64,000 bases of DNA from Ziziphus jujuba (lineage: Eukaryota > Streptophyta > Magnoliopsida > Rosales > Rhamnaceae). The stretch is from assembly GCF_031755915.1 (NCBI RefSeq), contig NC_083389.1, positions 19,864,001-19,928,000 of the forward strand, read 5' to 3'. The notes under the pieces were generated by a model. It worked only from the letters and a program-made list of their open reading frames with translations. It was not told where the DNA came from and made no database searches. Positions 11,535 through 22,504 of this stretch are shown piece after piece. The translations under genes were made by a program, and so were the position numbers. The stretch's first letter is position 1. Every line of letters begins with the position of its first letter.

Positions 11535-11769
11535 AGTCAAAGCTCAATTCCCCATAAACAAAAAGTCAACTCCGGCACCCCTTGGACAGTTTGGACCGCA
11601 ACTTGTTTCGTCCATAACTTTCAAACCGTAGCTCCATTTTTGACGTGCTACCAGTCTACGAACTCGTGGCATCGTGCACTTCGCCACGGTACCCTAGTCA
11701 ACTCAAAATTCTCACCGAGTCAAAAAGTCAACTTTTGACCCCCTTCGGTCAACGGTCAACCTCGGTCAA
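11535..11769. promoter_or_regulatory. Cluster of nine W-box cores in the LTR
   Basis: TTGAC[C/T], the WRKY-binding core, occurs nine times in 235 bp: eight on the minus strand, seen as AGTCAA or GGTCAA starting at 11535, 11564, 11696, 11718, 11726, 11747, 11754 and 11764, and one on the plus strand at 11735. The cluster lies at the very start of the LTR in element sense, where U3 promoter elements sit. The same block recurs at 18391-18625, 25248-25482, 32105-32339 and 38962-39203; the last has a tenth core through a 7-bp duplication. Confidence 0.55.
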
Positions 11770-11809
11770 CGTGCACGGATTCCGGTGCGATTTGGGACGG
11801 GGTGTTACA

Positions 11810-11822
11810 GCCTTCCCCCCTT
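11810..11822 (-). promoter_or_regulatory. Polypurine tract, unit 1
   Basis: AAGGGGGGAAGGC in element sense directly abuts the LTR start TGTAACACCC. It is preceded by AAATTTCGAGGACGAAATTT, a sequence typical of the 3' end of plant Ty3/gypsy internal regions. It is the expected plus-strand primer for reverse transcription. Confidence 0.85.
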
Positions 11823-11878
11823 ACAAAAATTTCGTCCTCGAAATTTCCACGCGTCACTGGAACAAACAAGGGTTATGA

Positions 11879-13738
11879 TCACGCCTGCGCTTCGGGCTCC
11901 CATGTCGCTTCCTCGACTAAGTAGTTCCTTGCCAACTAATCCATGCCCAACACTACTTCAAGTCTGGAGAGATCCAACAGGATCAGGTCTGCTTCCATCA
12001 CTTGATCTGTGAAATCGTCGGGCATAGTCCTGGCTCCCTGCTGCGTCATAGCAAACACCCGGCCTTGACTTGTCTGCTGGGGTCTCCTTCCTCTACCTCG
12101 ACTCGATCCTGCAGACGGCTGGACTGATCCCGAAGAAACTCCTACTGGCTGACTTCCCTGGGAACTCTGTCCTGGAAATATCCCCGTATGCTGTGTCCGT
12201 CGACCTGCTTCTAGCACACTGCCGCTACCATAAGGGCAATCCCTCCTTATGTGGCCTGGCTGCCCACACCGAAAGCATAAACCATCCATCTGACACTGCC
12301 CAGAATGATTCCCCCTACAAAGTGGACAAATCCGCGGAGAACTAATGCGTGACTGCTGATACGAGCTTGTATCCACACTGATCGAATGGCGAGCTGGCTG
12401 GGGCATGCGATAACTATCTCTCCTCTGGAATCTGCCTCGTGGGCTTAACCCATCACTGTCTGAGCCTGAGCTATGGCTCTTCTTAGCTGCCCCCTGTCGA
12501 GGTACTCCGCTATACGATCCTTCGAATGATCTGCGCCTCGAGGGTCTGTGTATCTCCTCCTGTCTCTCTAGCTCGAGCGCTGCATCCCTGGCGGACTGAT
12601 AGGTGGGATGTACTGATCCAGAAAGGGTGTAACCGATGCTCTCTTTCAATCCGTCTATGAACCTCACCTTCTTCGTGTGATCGTCGGGAATCAGGTGCAT
12701 GCAGAATCCTGATAGTTCTCGGAATCTCCTCTCGTACTCGGTCACTGTCATGTTCCCCTATCGCAGTTCCTCGAACTCTCTCCTTCTCGCCTCACGGTAC
12801 GCAGGAGGACAAAACTCTATCAATGGCAGTTGTTCATCCCAGCTACCACGAAACTGCATAATGCAAGACCTTAGCAGGTCTTCTAATGTCTGAATTATGC
12901 ACTCTGCTTGTCCATCAGATTGCGGGTGAAAAGCGGTGCTGTAGTTAAGTCTTGCTCCTAGTGCATCAGCCAATTTCCGCCATAGTCGTGAAGTAAAGCG
13001 CGGATCTCGATCGGAGACGATGGCTAACGGTACTCCATGAAGACTTACAATGCGTTGCACGAACAACTAAGCTAACTTCTCGGGTGAAAAATGTTCTCGT
13101 ACCGGTAGGAAGTGTGCCGACTTGGTGAGACGATCAATGATTACCCAAATGCCGTCGTACCTTCTAGGTGTGGAAGGAAGCTTGAATACGAAGTCCATAT
13201 TGAGTTCTTCCCACTTCCACACGGGAATCGGTAAAGGTTGGAGTAGTCCCGAAGGCTTCTGTCTTTCTGCTTTCACTTGTTGACAAATCAAACACTTTAA
13301 TACGAAGTCTGCCACTTCTCTCTTCATACCAATCCACCAATAATACTTAACAAGCGTCCGGTACATCTTGGTACTTCCCGGATGCATCGCATACATCGAG
13401 CTATGCGCCTCCTCTAAAATCTCCTTCTTGAGTCCTGGAATATCCGGAACACAAAGTCGTCCTTTATACACGAGGGCTCCATCCCTCCTTATGGAAAATT
13501 CCGGATCAAGACCTTCTTGTACCTTGCCCTTAATTGTCCTCAACTTAGGATCTTCCATTTGGGTCTCTACTATACGATCCACCAACACCGGTCGTACCTG
13601 GAAGCTAGCCATGAGAACTCCTGAAGGATGCATATGCATTAACACCCCCATCTTCTTCAACTCCACCATGAGAGGTAGTTGGATGACTTGGATGTGAGCA
13701 AGGGATCCAGTAGCCTTCCTACTCAAAGCATCTGCCAC
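11879..13738 (-). pseudogene. Scrambled pol-gag frame, unit 1: RNase H end, integrase core, Gag, protease, pol C-terminus
   Basis: A single 620-codon frame starts within the RNase H/integrase boundary motif (NVVADALSRK). The integrase zinc-finger region follows (HPGSTKMYRTL, then CLICQQ), then the core with catalytic Asp in ELNMDFVFKLP, Asp in VSDRDPRF and Glu in HPQSDGQAE. Just after LPLIEF it jumps to Gag (CPPAYREARRREFEEL..), a zinc knuckle CFRCGQPGHIRRDC, and the protease end LEVVLGMD. It then joins the last pol codons (EEATWEPEAQA) and ends at TGA (11879-11881). TAG codons interrupt it at 13067-13069, 12758-12760 and 11936-11938. Canonical order is Gag-protease-RT-RNaseH-integrase, so this is rearranged and RT is deleted. 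It is non-functional as seen, unless the TAGs are read through, for which there is no evidence. Confidence 0.88.
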
Positions 13739-14559
13739 TACATTCGCCTAATAGTGACTTTAACTTCCCTCTTGTGCAACTTTCCTTCTCATGCCCACTA
13801 ATTAAGGATAGTCAAATTGGTCCACGAGAACACGATCTACAAGTCTTGGTCATAGTCGAACGCTAACCATAAGGTGCTTCTAAAGCATGCATCCTTAAAC
13901 CAACAACCAACTCTCGTGACTCGATCAGCACTTTAAAAGGTTAGATTAGAACTTAAGTCTAATTTCCTCAAATACTGGTATCACCAAGTTAAGGTTGAGA
14001 TTAATTCACTTATCTTCGATTACCCTCCTAGTACTTACAATTATAAAGCCCCTGCTCCTCATTGATTAACCAATAGCCTTAACCTCGACAAACATCAATC
14101 TTTCTTTTAACTAAATTCATCAAGGTCATGAATAAAATTCTCAACATCCAAATATCATTCTTGAAAACCCTAAGTTTCCCTTATTTCAAATAAATTCCAT
14201 GAATCCACACCTCAAGCAATAAGAAATTTAAATCCTAATTCTAGCATCACCACCAATACTATGAACAAATCACTAGATCCTTAACCCAATAAAGTATTCC
14301 ACACTTCTTAAATTCTAACTCCGTCCCAAAAATCATACTCCTTATCATTGTAAATTATCACCAACAATATCAACCACCTTGAATCGATGAAGCACCATCA
14401 ATACGAACCTTAAATCTCCAAGGAAATAAGATATCAAGATCTTAGCTTCTAGAATGAAAAATAACCATGCTTAAACATCCAACCATGCCTAAGGAATCAT
14501 CCTCATCTCATTAACCTCATCAACCACCAAGTAGAACTTTAGTCGCTATCCGGATCTTG

Positions 14560-14815
14560 CTTGATTCTCTCAACGCTGTCGTACCTTCTCTTTGTGAATG
14601 ATAGTTTAAGCACGAAATCCATATTTACATCTCCCTACTTTACTTGTCGGTGACTTAAGTACCTTTATTCGGATCTTGCAACTTCCTTTATCATGCCAAA
14701 CCACCATGTCATCCAGTGAGCATTCCATACGTCTTGGTACCCTTGGGGTGTATCGCATACTTTGAATCACGTGCTTCCTTTAAGATCTCCTTTTTGAACT
14801 CAACGATACCCTGCT
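14560..14815 (-). pseudogene. Second, decayed integrase fragment, unit 1
   Basis: Minus-strand translation near 14810-14720 gives FKKEILKEARDSKYAIHP then a stop, closely matching the KKEILEEAHSSMYAMHP segment of the main integrase. Near 14630-14570 DVNMDFVLKLSFTKRRYDS matches ELNMDFVFKLPSTPRRYDG. The copy has several stops. It is thus a diverged duplicate of a region also present 1.3 kb further on. Equivalent copies lie in each unit. Confidence 0.8.
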
Positions 14816-15634
14816 TTGGATTCTTAATTGGCGATACTTAACCTTAAGTCGCTTTTGGAAAAACCATAACAATAAACAAATAATAAAATATATTTTTCAA
14901 ATATACCTAACTTGCATAGGCAATTGTTAAAACTCCACATTGAAATTCATATCTTAAAATCCATAGCATAAAATAAAATATGCACGCTTGTAATGGAGGT
15001 ACGTACAACACCTTCTACATGTTACGTAATCCATGATTCCAACTGTCGCCGACACTCTGCTACCAATACAAACCAGGGTGGTTGCCTATATTGGCCGTCC
15101 AATTCCCCGGGCTCGTAGGCAACATGATCATGGGGCTAGCTCTACATGGACCACATTGGTTCGCCGCCTCCATATGGTGCAGTATAATATCAAACAATAT
15201 AACATACAGATACATGTATGAACACAAACCAAAAATACTTGAATAAAACACCTTTAATTTCAAATACCACTTTGAAAAGTATTTAATTTTGATAATCGAT
15301 CGGGAAAATATTTTGACGCCTTGAAATCGATCGATCGACACACATCCTTAGACAATCATCTTTCTCCTCCATGAACGAAACGGATACCATTCACGATGAT
15401 AAGCTTGACCTTCAAAAAGAAAAGGCATCCTCGACCATCGACTAGGCCATAGGAATTTCCTGTTAGGCTAGATGATCCTAATTGACACCCTCGAAGATTA
15501 GAGTTATTCAAACTCGGGCAACGAATTTACTTCGAGACAAACAGAAAGAACGCTTTCACACGGGTAAAACGAGAGATTAAACACGGATAGGATGCACAAC
15601 AATGCACAGTCCCATAGGAATACTAGAACCTAGA

Positions 15635-15646
15635 GCTCTGATACCA
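15635..15646 (-). promoter_or_regulatory. Primer-binding site, unit 1 (initiator tRNA-Met)
   Basis: TGGTATCAGAGC in element sense lies two bases inside the right-hand LTR. It is complementary to the 3' end of plant initiator tRNA-Met, the most common primer of plant LTR retrotransposons, and fixes the element on the minus strand. Confidence 0.93.
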
Positions 15647-15648
15647 AC

Positions 15649-18600
15649 TGTCAGGACCCGTCCAGAATTCCTCCTCCGGAACCCTAGACAGCCCTGATCC
15701 CAGGGAAATACCACCGAACCTTCCAACGGAAAATCCGGCAGCACCTCCCCTAAGGGATTTACTTACCACAAATTTACCTGCACTGAAAACACACTTCAAA
15801 AATATCCCCTTATTCCTCCCACAAACTACAAATTGGTTCCACAAATTGCAGTACTTAAAAAAATAAATACAGTAATCCAGTGCAAAATAAATACAACAAG
15901 AGTGAAAGAAATATTACAACTGCAATAAAAGAATAACAGGGTACTGCCGAACTAAAACAGCGAGGAAGATCAAGTCCGCTCCGAGTGAACACCGACAACC
16001 TGGTACCTAGAGGAACGGAATTTAAGAGTGTGAGATGCTAATCATCTCAGTGAGCGACCCTACTACTATACCATATATTATCACAGTAATAAGTATAAAT
16101 AATAATTATTTGGAAATAATATTTTCTCTCAAAACCTTTACAATTCACTCAGTTGGAAAGGTTCCCCTTTTAAAACAATTTCACAAAACCCTTTATCCAT
16201 ATTCCCCGAAAACCAAGACATCAATTAAATACCAGAAGCGGTAACAATTATATTTTTAATTCCAATTCAGTTTCCAAACATTTTATTTTTAAAACACAGT
16301 TCTGAAAATCATTTGATGCACCCACTATATACCAGTGGCGCCAACAGTACCCAGCGTCCCAAGGTACCGCCAGACAGGAGGTTATAGAGAGAAACCGGCA
16401 TACGGTCGCGTGGCGTCCCACAGCGCCGCTGCTAACCTGGTGTCCCGGCCAAAGGGGGGTGGCCGCCCTCTCCGATGGCATCCACAGGACACCCTCATAA
16501 TATCAACCGCGCGCTACTCACACCCACCTGCGCGCTAATCACATCACCTGCGCGCTAATCACACCCACCTGCGCGCTAATCACAACCGTGTGCACACTAA
16601 CCATATCACATATACCATATCACATAATCAGAACACCAGTACGTGCACGGTGCATCTAAAAATTATAAAATCCATAAATTTAAATCATAAAACAATTTTC
16701 ACATTTTTCATAAGCATAGCGGGCATAATCCATCTGCTTGAACCGGGAAATTCTCCACAATTTCCTTATAATCTATACCATAAATTCCATGATTTTCAAA
16801 TCCACCAACTCCCAAATCCATCAATTCAAATATCCACATTTTTTTTTTCAAGCATAAATAATTTCTCGAAATATCATAATCAAATCCCATAATATTTTAT
16901 GGGCATATTTCATAAAAATTGAAATCACCAACATAACCAAATATTTTCCTTGAAATATTTGAAAATCAAATCGTGCCCAATTTACCATTAAAACCACACC
17001 AATTTCAAAATCCTCAAAACCATAAAATAATTCCACACGGCATAAATTTGTAGAATTCGCATTTTCTTAAATCCAATAAGTTCATAAATACTTTTACAAT
17101 AAATCCAATAAATATTTGGCACATAGAAATTAAATTCCAAATATTTAATTCACACATAATATATTCATCAATTAAATTCCCCAAAATTAATTTGAAGGTG
17201 GGTCACTCACCTGGAGCACGCAATTAACCCATGATCCACTACGGGATCAATTCTACAACTCACCGGTGCTCCTAGAACAAAATTCACAGACAGTCAAATA
17301 AATTAATATTTTATTCGGGTAAATAATACCCGGTACCCGGGGGGTCAAAACACAAACGATAACTAAAATTTACGAATTATATACCGAATCGAAGCTCGAG
17401 TGATGCTAATCACAGATCCGGTCTTAATTTCCGATGATCGTACCCGACGGGGTCGGAATTTTATCGGGAAGCTTTTCGGGTTTCGGCTCTGCAATTCTCC
17501 CAAACCGTCGCGAATTGGTGGAAACGGAAGTCGGATTTGGGTTCAGGAGGTCGAACACTGCGGACTGGAGCTGGCCGGAATTTTCGGGTACTCGCCGGAA
17601 CAGTAATTTCCGGCGGGCCGCCACGTCACCGGCAACCGTCGCCGGAACAGTAATTTCCGACGGTGGCCGTTTGCTGTGAAATTTTGCAGATTTGTAGATC
17701 GTGAGGAGAGCAATCCAACGGGACTGACGGTGAGCAAAACGGAGGTCGGACGGCGGAGAAATCACCGTTTGAAGATTTTCGACCCCTCGCCGGAAAACGC
17801 TCCGATCCCGGCGCGTCGGTGGTCCGATGGCCGTGATTTTTGGTGGGTAGGCCGGACTTGAGGAGAGGATGCTGGGTGTATGGCGCGTGTACTGTATATC
17901 GGCCGGAATAGTGCCGATTCGCGGTGGCCGGCGGTGGAGGGGAAAAATCGCCGCCAAACTTCGGACGTCCGATCCGGGCGCGTCCGGCGGCCGTTCGCCG
18001 TGAAATTTGGAGGTTTTGCCGGAAATGAGGTGGGCAATCTGGCTGGCCGGCGCGTGTACAGTAACTAGGCCGGAAAAACGTGAAAATGGCCGGCGGCCGG
18101 CGGGTCCTCTCTCTCTCTTTCTCTCTCCTCTCTCTCTTTCTCTCTCTTCTCTCTCTTTCTCTCTCTTCCCCGAGAGTTTTTCAAAATTAAAACCCTGTGT
18201 GACACTGTTCATGCCACGTGGACCACTCAGAAGCTGACACGTGGCATTTCACTGTTCACGACCCAAAAACATTAAAATAATACGGTATCCGGTAAACTTC
18301 AAACGTCCATAACTTTTTAACCGGATGTCCGTTTTGAGCGTGCCGCTAGTCTGTGAACTCGTATCGACGAGCACTTCACAACCATGCATGAGTCAAAGCT
18401 CAATTCCCCATAAACAAAAAGTCAACTCCGGCACCCCTTGGACAGTTTGGACCGCAACTTGTTTCGTCCATAACTTTCAAACCGTAGCTCCATTTTTGAC
18501 GTGCTACCAGTCTACGAACTCGTGGCATCGTGCACTTCGCCACGGTACCCTAGTCAACTCAAAATTCTCACCGAGTCAAAAAGTCAACTTTTGACCCCCT

Positions 18601-18665
18601 TCGGTCAACGGTCAACCTCGGTCAACGTGCACGGATTCCGGTGCGATTTGGGACGGGGTGTTACA
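15649..18665 (-). repeat. LTR 2 (shared by units 1 and 2)
   Basis: 3,017 bp. It serves as 5' LTR of unit 1 and 3' LTR of unit 2, with no target duplication on either side. It carries T in the AAAACCTTTAC context near 16137 (shared with LTR 3 only) and a T10 run near 16839 where the others have T11. Confidence 0.93.
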
Positions 18666-18678
18666 GCCTTCCCCCCTT
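18666..18678 (-). promoter_or_regulatory. Polypurine tract, unit 2
   Basis: Same AAGGGGGGAAGGC sequence next to LTR 2. Confidence 0.85.
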
Positions 18679-18734
18679 ACAAAAATTTCGTCCTCGAAAT
18701 TTCCACGCGTCACTGGAACAAACAAGGGTTATGA

Positions 18735-20594
18735 TCACGCCTGCGCTTCGGGCTCCCATGTCGCTTCCTCGACTAAGTAGTTCCTTGCCAACTAATCCAT
18801 GCCCAACACTACTTCAAGTCTGGAGAGATCCAACAGGATCAGGTCTGCTTCCATCACTTGATCTGTGAAATCGTCGGGCATAGTCCTGGCTCCCTGCTGC
18901 GTCATAGCAAACACCCGGCCTTGACTTGTCTGCTGGGGTCTCCTTCCTCTACCTCGACTCGATCCTGCAGACGGCTGGACTGATCCCGAAGAAACTCCTA
19001 CTGGCTGACTTCCCTGGGAACTCTGTCCTGGAAATATCCCCGTATGCTGTGTCCGTCGACCTGCTTCTAGCACACTGCCGCTACCATAAGGGCAATCCCT
19101 CCTTATGTGGCCTGGCTGCCCACACCGAAAGCATAAACCATCCATCTGACACTGCCCAGAATGATTCCCCCTACAAAGTGGACAAATCCGCGGAGAACTA
19201 ATGCGTGACTGCTGATACGAGCTTGTATCCACACTGATCGAATGGCGAGCTGGCTGGGGCATGCGATAACTATCTCTCCTCTGGAATCTGCCTCGTGGGC
19301 TTAACCCATCACTGTCTGAGCCTGAGCTATGGCTCTTCTTAGCTGCCCCCTGTCGAGGTACTCCGCTATACGATCCTTCGAATGATCTGCGCCTCGAGGG
19401 TCTGTGTATCTCCTCCTGTCTCTCTAGCTCGAGCGCTGCATCCCTGGCGGACTGATAGGTGGGATGTACTGATCCAGAAAGGGTGTAACCGATGCTCTCT
19501 TTCAATCCGTCTATGAACCTCACCTTCTTCGTGTGATCGTCGGGAATCAGGTGCATGCAGAATCCTGATAGTTCTCGGAATCTCCTCTCGTACTCGGTCA
19601 CTGTCATGTTCCCCTATCGCAGTTCCTCGAACTCTCTCCTTCTCGCCTCACGGTACGCAGGAGGACAAAACTCTATCAATGGCAGTTGTTCATCCCAGCT
19701 ACCACGAAACTGCATAATGCAAGACCTTAGCAGGTCTTCTAATGTCTGAATTGTGCACTCTGCTTGTCCATCAGATTGCGGGTGAAAAGCGGTGCTGTAG
19801 TTAAGTCTTGCTCCTAGTGCATCAGCCAATTTCCGCCATAGTCGTGAAGTAAAGCGCGGATCTCGATCGGAGACGATGGCTAACGGTACTCCATGAAGAC
19901 TTACAATGCGTTGCACGAACAACTAAGCTAACTTCTCGGGTGAAAAATGTTCTCGTACCGGTAGGAAGTGTGCCGACTTGGTGAGACGATCAATGATTAC
20001 CCAAATGCCGTCGTACCTTCTAGGTGTGGAAGGAAGCTTGAATACGAAGTCCATATTGAGTTCTTCCCACTTCCACACGGGAATCGGTAAAGGTTGGAGT
20101 AGTCCCGAAGGCTTCTGTCTTTCTGCTTTCACTTGTTGACAAATCAAACACTTTAATACGAAGTCTGCCACTTCTCTCTTCATACCAATCCACCAATAAT
20201 ACTTAACAAGCGTCCGGTACATCTTGGTACTTCCCGGATGCATCGCATACATCGAGCTATGCGCCTCCTCTAAAATCTCCTTCTTGAGTCCTGGAATATC
20301 CGGAACACAAAGTCGTCCTTTATACACGAGGGCTCCATCCCTCCTTATGGAAAATTCCGGATCAAGACCTTCTTGTACCTTGCCCTTAATTGTCCTCAAC
20401 TTAGGATCTTCCATTTGGGTCTCTACTATACGATCCACCAACACCGGTCGTACCTGGAAGCTAGCCATGAGAACTCCTGAAGGATGCATATGCATTAACA
20501 CCCCCATCTTCTTCAACTCCACCATGAGAGGTAGTTGGATGACTTGGATGTGAGCAAGGGATCCAGTAGCCTTCCTACTCAAAGCATCTGCCAC
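18735..20594 (-). pseudogene. Scrambled pol-gag frame, unit 2
   Basis: Same 620-codon RNase H-end/integrase/Gag/protease/pol-end frame as unit 1, with TAG codons at the same three places (19923, 19614 and 18792). The only coding change I noted is Ile to Thr in the integrase core. Confidence 0.88.
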
Positions 20595-21415
20595 TACATT
20601 CGCCTAATAGTGACTTTAACTTCCCTCTTGTGCAACTTTCCTTCTCATGCCCACTAATTAAGGATAGTCAAATTGGTCCACGAGAACACGATCTACAAGT
20701 CTTGGTCATAGTCGAACGCTAACCATAAGGTGCTTCTAAAGCATGCATCCTTAAACCAACAACCAACTCTCGTGACTCGATCAGCACTTTAAAAGGTTAG
20801 ATTAGAACTTAAGTCTAATTTCCTCAAATACTGGTATCACCAAGTTAAGGTTGAGATTAATTCACTTATCTTCGATTACCCTCCTAGTACTTACAATTAT
20901 AAAGCCCCTGCTCCTCATTGATTAACCAATAGCCTTAACCTCGACAAACATCAATCTTTCTTTTAACTAAATTCATCAAGGTCATGAATAAAATTCTCAA
21001 CATCCAAATATCATTCTTGAAAACCCTAAGTTTCCCTTATTTCAAATAAATTCCATGAATCCACACCTCAAGCAATAAGAAATTTAAATCCTAATTCTAG
21101 CATCACCACCAATACTATGAACAAATCACTAGATCCTTAACCCAATAAAGTATTCCACACTTCTTAAATTCTAACTCCGTCCCAAAAATCATACTCCTTA
21201 TCATTGTAAATTATCACCAACAATATCAACCACCTTGAATCGATGAAGCACCATCAATACGAACCTTAAATCTCCAAGGAAATAAGATATCAAGATCTTA
21301 GCTTCTAGAATGAAAAATAACCATGCTTAAACATCCAACCATGCCTAAGGAATCATCCTCATCTCATTAACCTCATCAACCACCAAGTAGAACTTTAGTC
21401 GCTATCCGGATCTTG

Positions 21416-21671
21416 CTTGATTCTCTCAACGCTGTCGTACCTTCTCTTTGTGAATGATAGTTTAAGCACGAAATCCATATTTACATCTCCCTACTTTACT
21501 TGTCGGTGACTTAAGTACCTTTATTCGGATCTTGCAACTTCCTTTATCATGCCAAACCACCATGTCATCCAGTGAGCATTCCATACGTCTTGGTACCCTT
21601 GGGGTGTATCGCATACTTTGAATCACGTGCTTCCTTTAAGATCTCCTTTTTGAACTCAACGATACCCTGCT
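21416..21671 (-). pseudogene. Second, decayed integrase fragment, unit 2
   Basis: Same diverged duplicate as in unit 1, at the equivalent position. Confidence 0.78.
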
Positions 21672-22490
21672 TTGGATTCTTAATTGGCGATACTTAACCT
21701 TAAGTCGCTTTTGGAAAAACCATAACAATAAACAAATAATAAAATATATTTTTCAAATATACCTAACTTGCATAGGCAATTGTTAAAACTCCACATTGAA
21801 ATTCATATCTTAAAATCCATAGCATAAAATAAAATATGCACGCTTGTAATGGAGGTACGTACAACACCTTCTACATGTTACGTAATCCATGATTCCAACT
21901 GTCGCCGACACTCTGCTACCAATACAAACCAGGGTGGTTGCCTATATTGGCCGTCCAATTCCCCGGGCTCGTAGGCAACATGATCATGGGGCTAGCTCTA
22001 CATGGACCACATTGGTTCGCCGCCTCCATATGGTGCAGTATAATATCAAACAATATAACATACAGATACATGTATGAACACAAACCAAAAATACTTGAAT
22101 AAAACACCTTTAATTTCAAATACCACTTTGAAAAGTATTTAATTTTGATAATCGATCGGGAAAATATTTTGACGCCTTGAAATCGATCGATCGACACACA
22201 TCCTTAGACAATCATCTTTCTCCTCCATGAACGAAACGGATACCATTCACGATGATAAGCTTGACCTTCAAAAAGAAAAGGCATCCTCGACCATCGACTA
22301 GGCCATAGGAATTTCCTGTTAGGCTAGATGATCCTAATTGACACCCTCGAAGATTAGAGTTATTCAAACTCGGGCAACGAATTTACTTCGAGACAAACAG
22401 AAAGAACGCTTTCACACGGGTAAAACGAGAGATTAAACACGGATAGGATGCACAACAATGCACAGTCCCATAGGAATACTAGAACCTAGA

Positions 22491-22502
22491 GCTCTGATAC
22501 CA
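22491..22502 (-). promoter_or_regulatory. Primer-binding site, unit 2 (initiator tRNA-Met)
   Basis: TGGTATCAGAGC in element sense, two bases from LTR 3. Confidence 0.93.
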
Positions 22503-22504
22503 AC

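Larger units (their letters stand above)
8792..11809 (-). repeat. LTR 1 (outer, 3' LTR of unit 1)
   Basis: 3,018 bp, starting TGTCAGGACC and ending GGGTGTTACA on the plus strand (TGTAACACCC..GGTCCTGACA in element sense). Variants seen only here: C at 9878 and T at 10204. In element sense it carries a W-box cluster and a G-box pair at its start, a GA-rich tract, a GC-rich core (about 10540-11250), a TATA-like site, and a 20-bp minisatellite. Short frames on both strands, including a 262-codon one at 10568-11356, are low-complexity and overlap one another, so I do not call them genes. Confidence 0.93.
11810..15648 (-). mobile_element. Internal region of unit 1 (non-autonomous, rearranged)
   Basis: 3,839 bp between LTR 1 and LTR 2. 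In element sense: PBS (15646-15635), about 0.8 kb without recognisable coding, a decayed integrase fragment (14815-14560), about 0.8 kb of unrecognised AT-rich sequence, then the long scrambled integrase-Gag-protease frame (13738-11879) and the polypurine tract. Variant seen only here: A at 12897 (Ile instead of Thr). Reverse transcriptase and most of RNase H are missing. Confidence 0.9.
18666..22504 (-). mobile_element. Internal region of unit 2
   Basis: 3,839 bp, same structure as unit 1: polypurine tract 18666-18678, decayed integrase fragment about 21416-21671, PBS 22491-22502. It has G where unit 1 has A at 12897, so the integrase reads AECTIQ instead of AECIIQ. Confidence 0.9.

Noticed and set aside
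12070..12345. Plus-strand frames opposite Gag and integrase (also 13368-13697 and their copies)
   Set aside because: They are antisense shadows of the minus-strand retrotransposon coding region with no family similarity.
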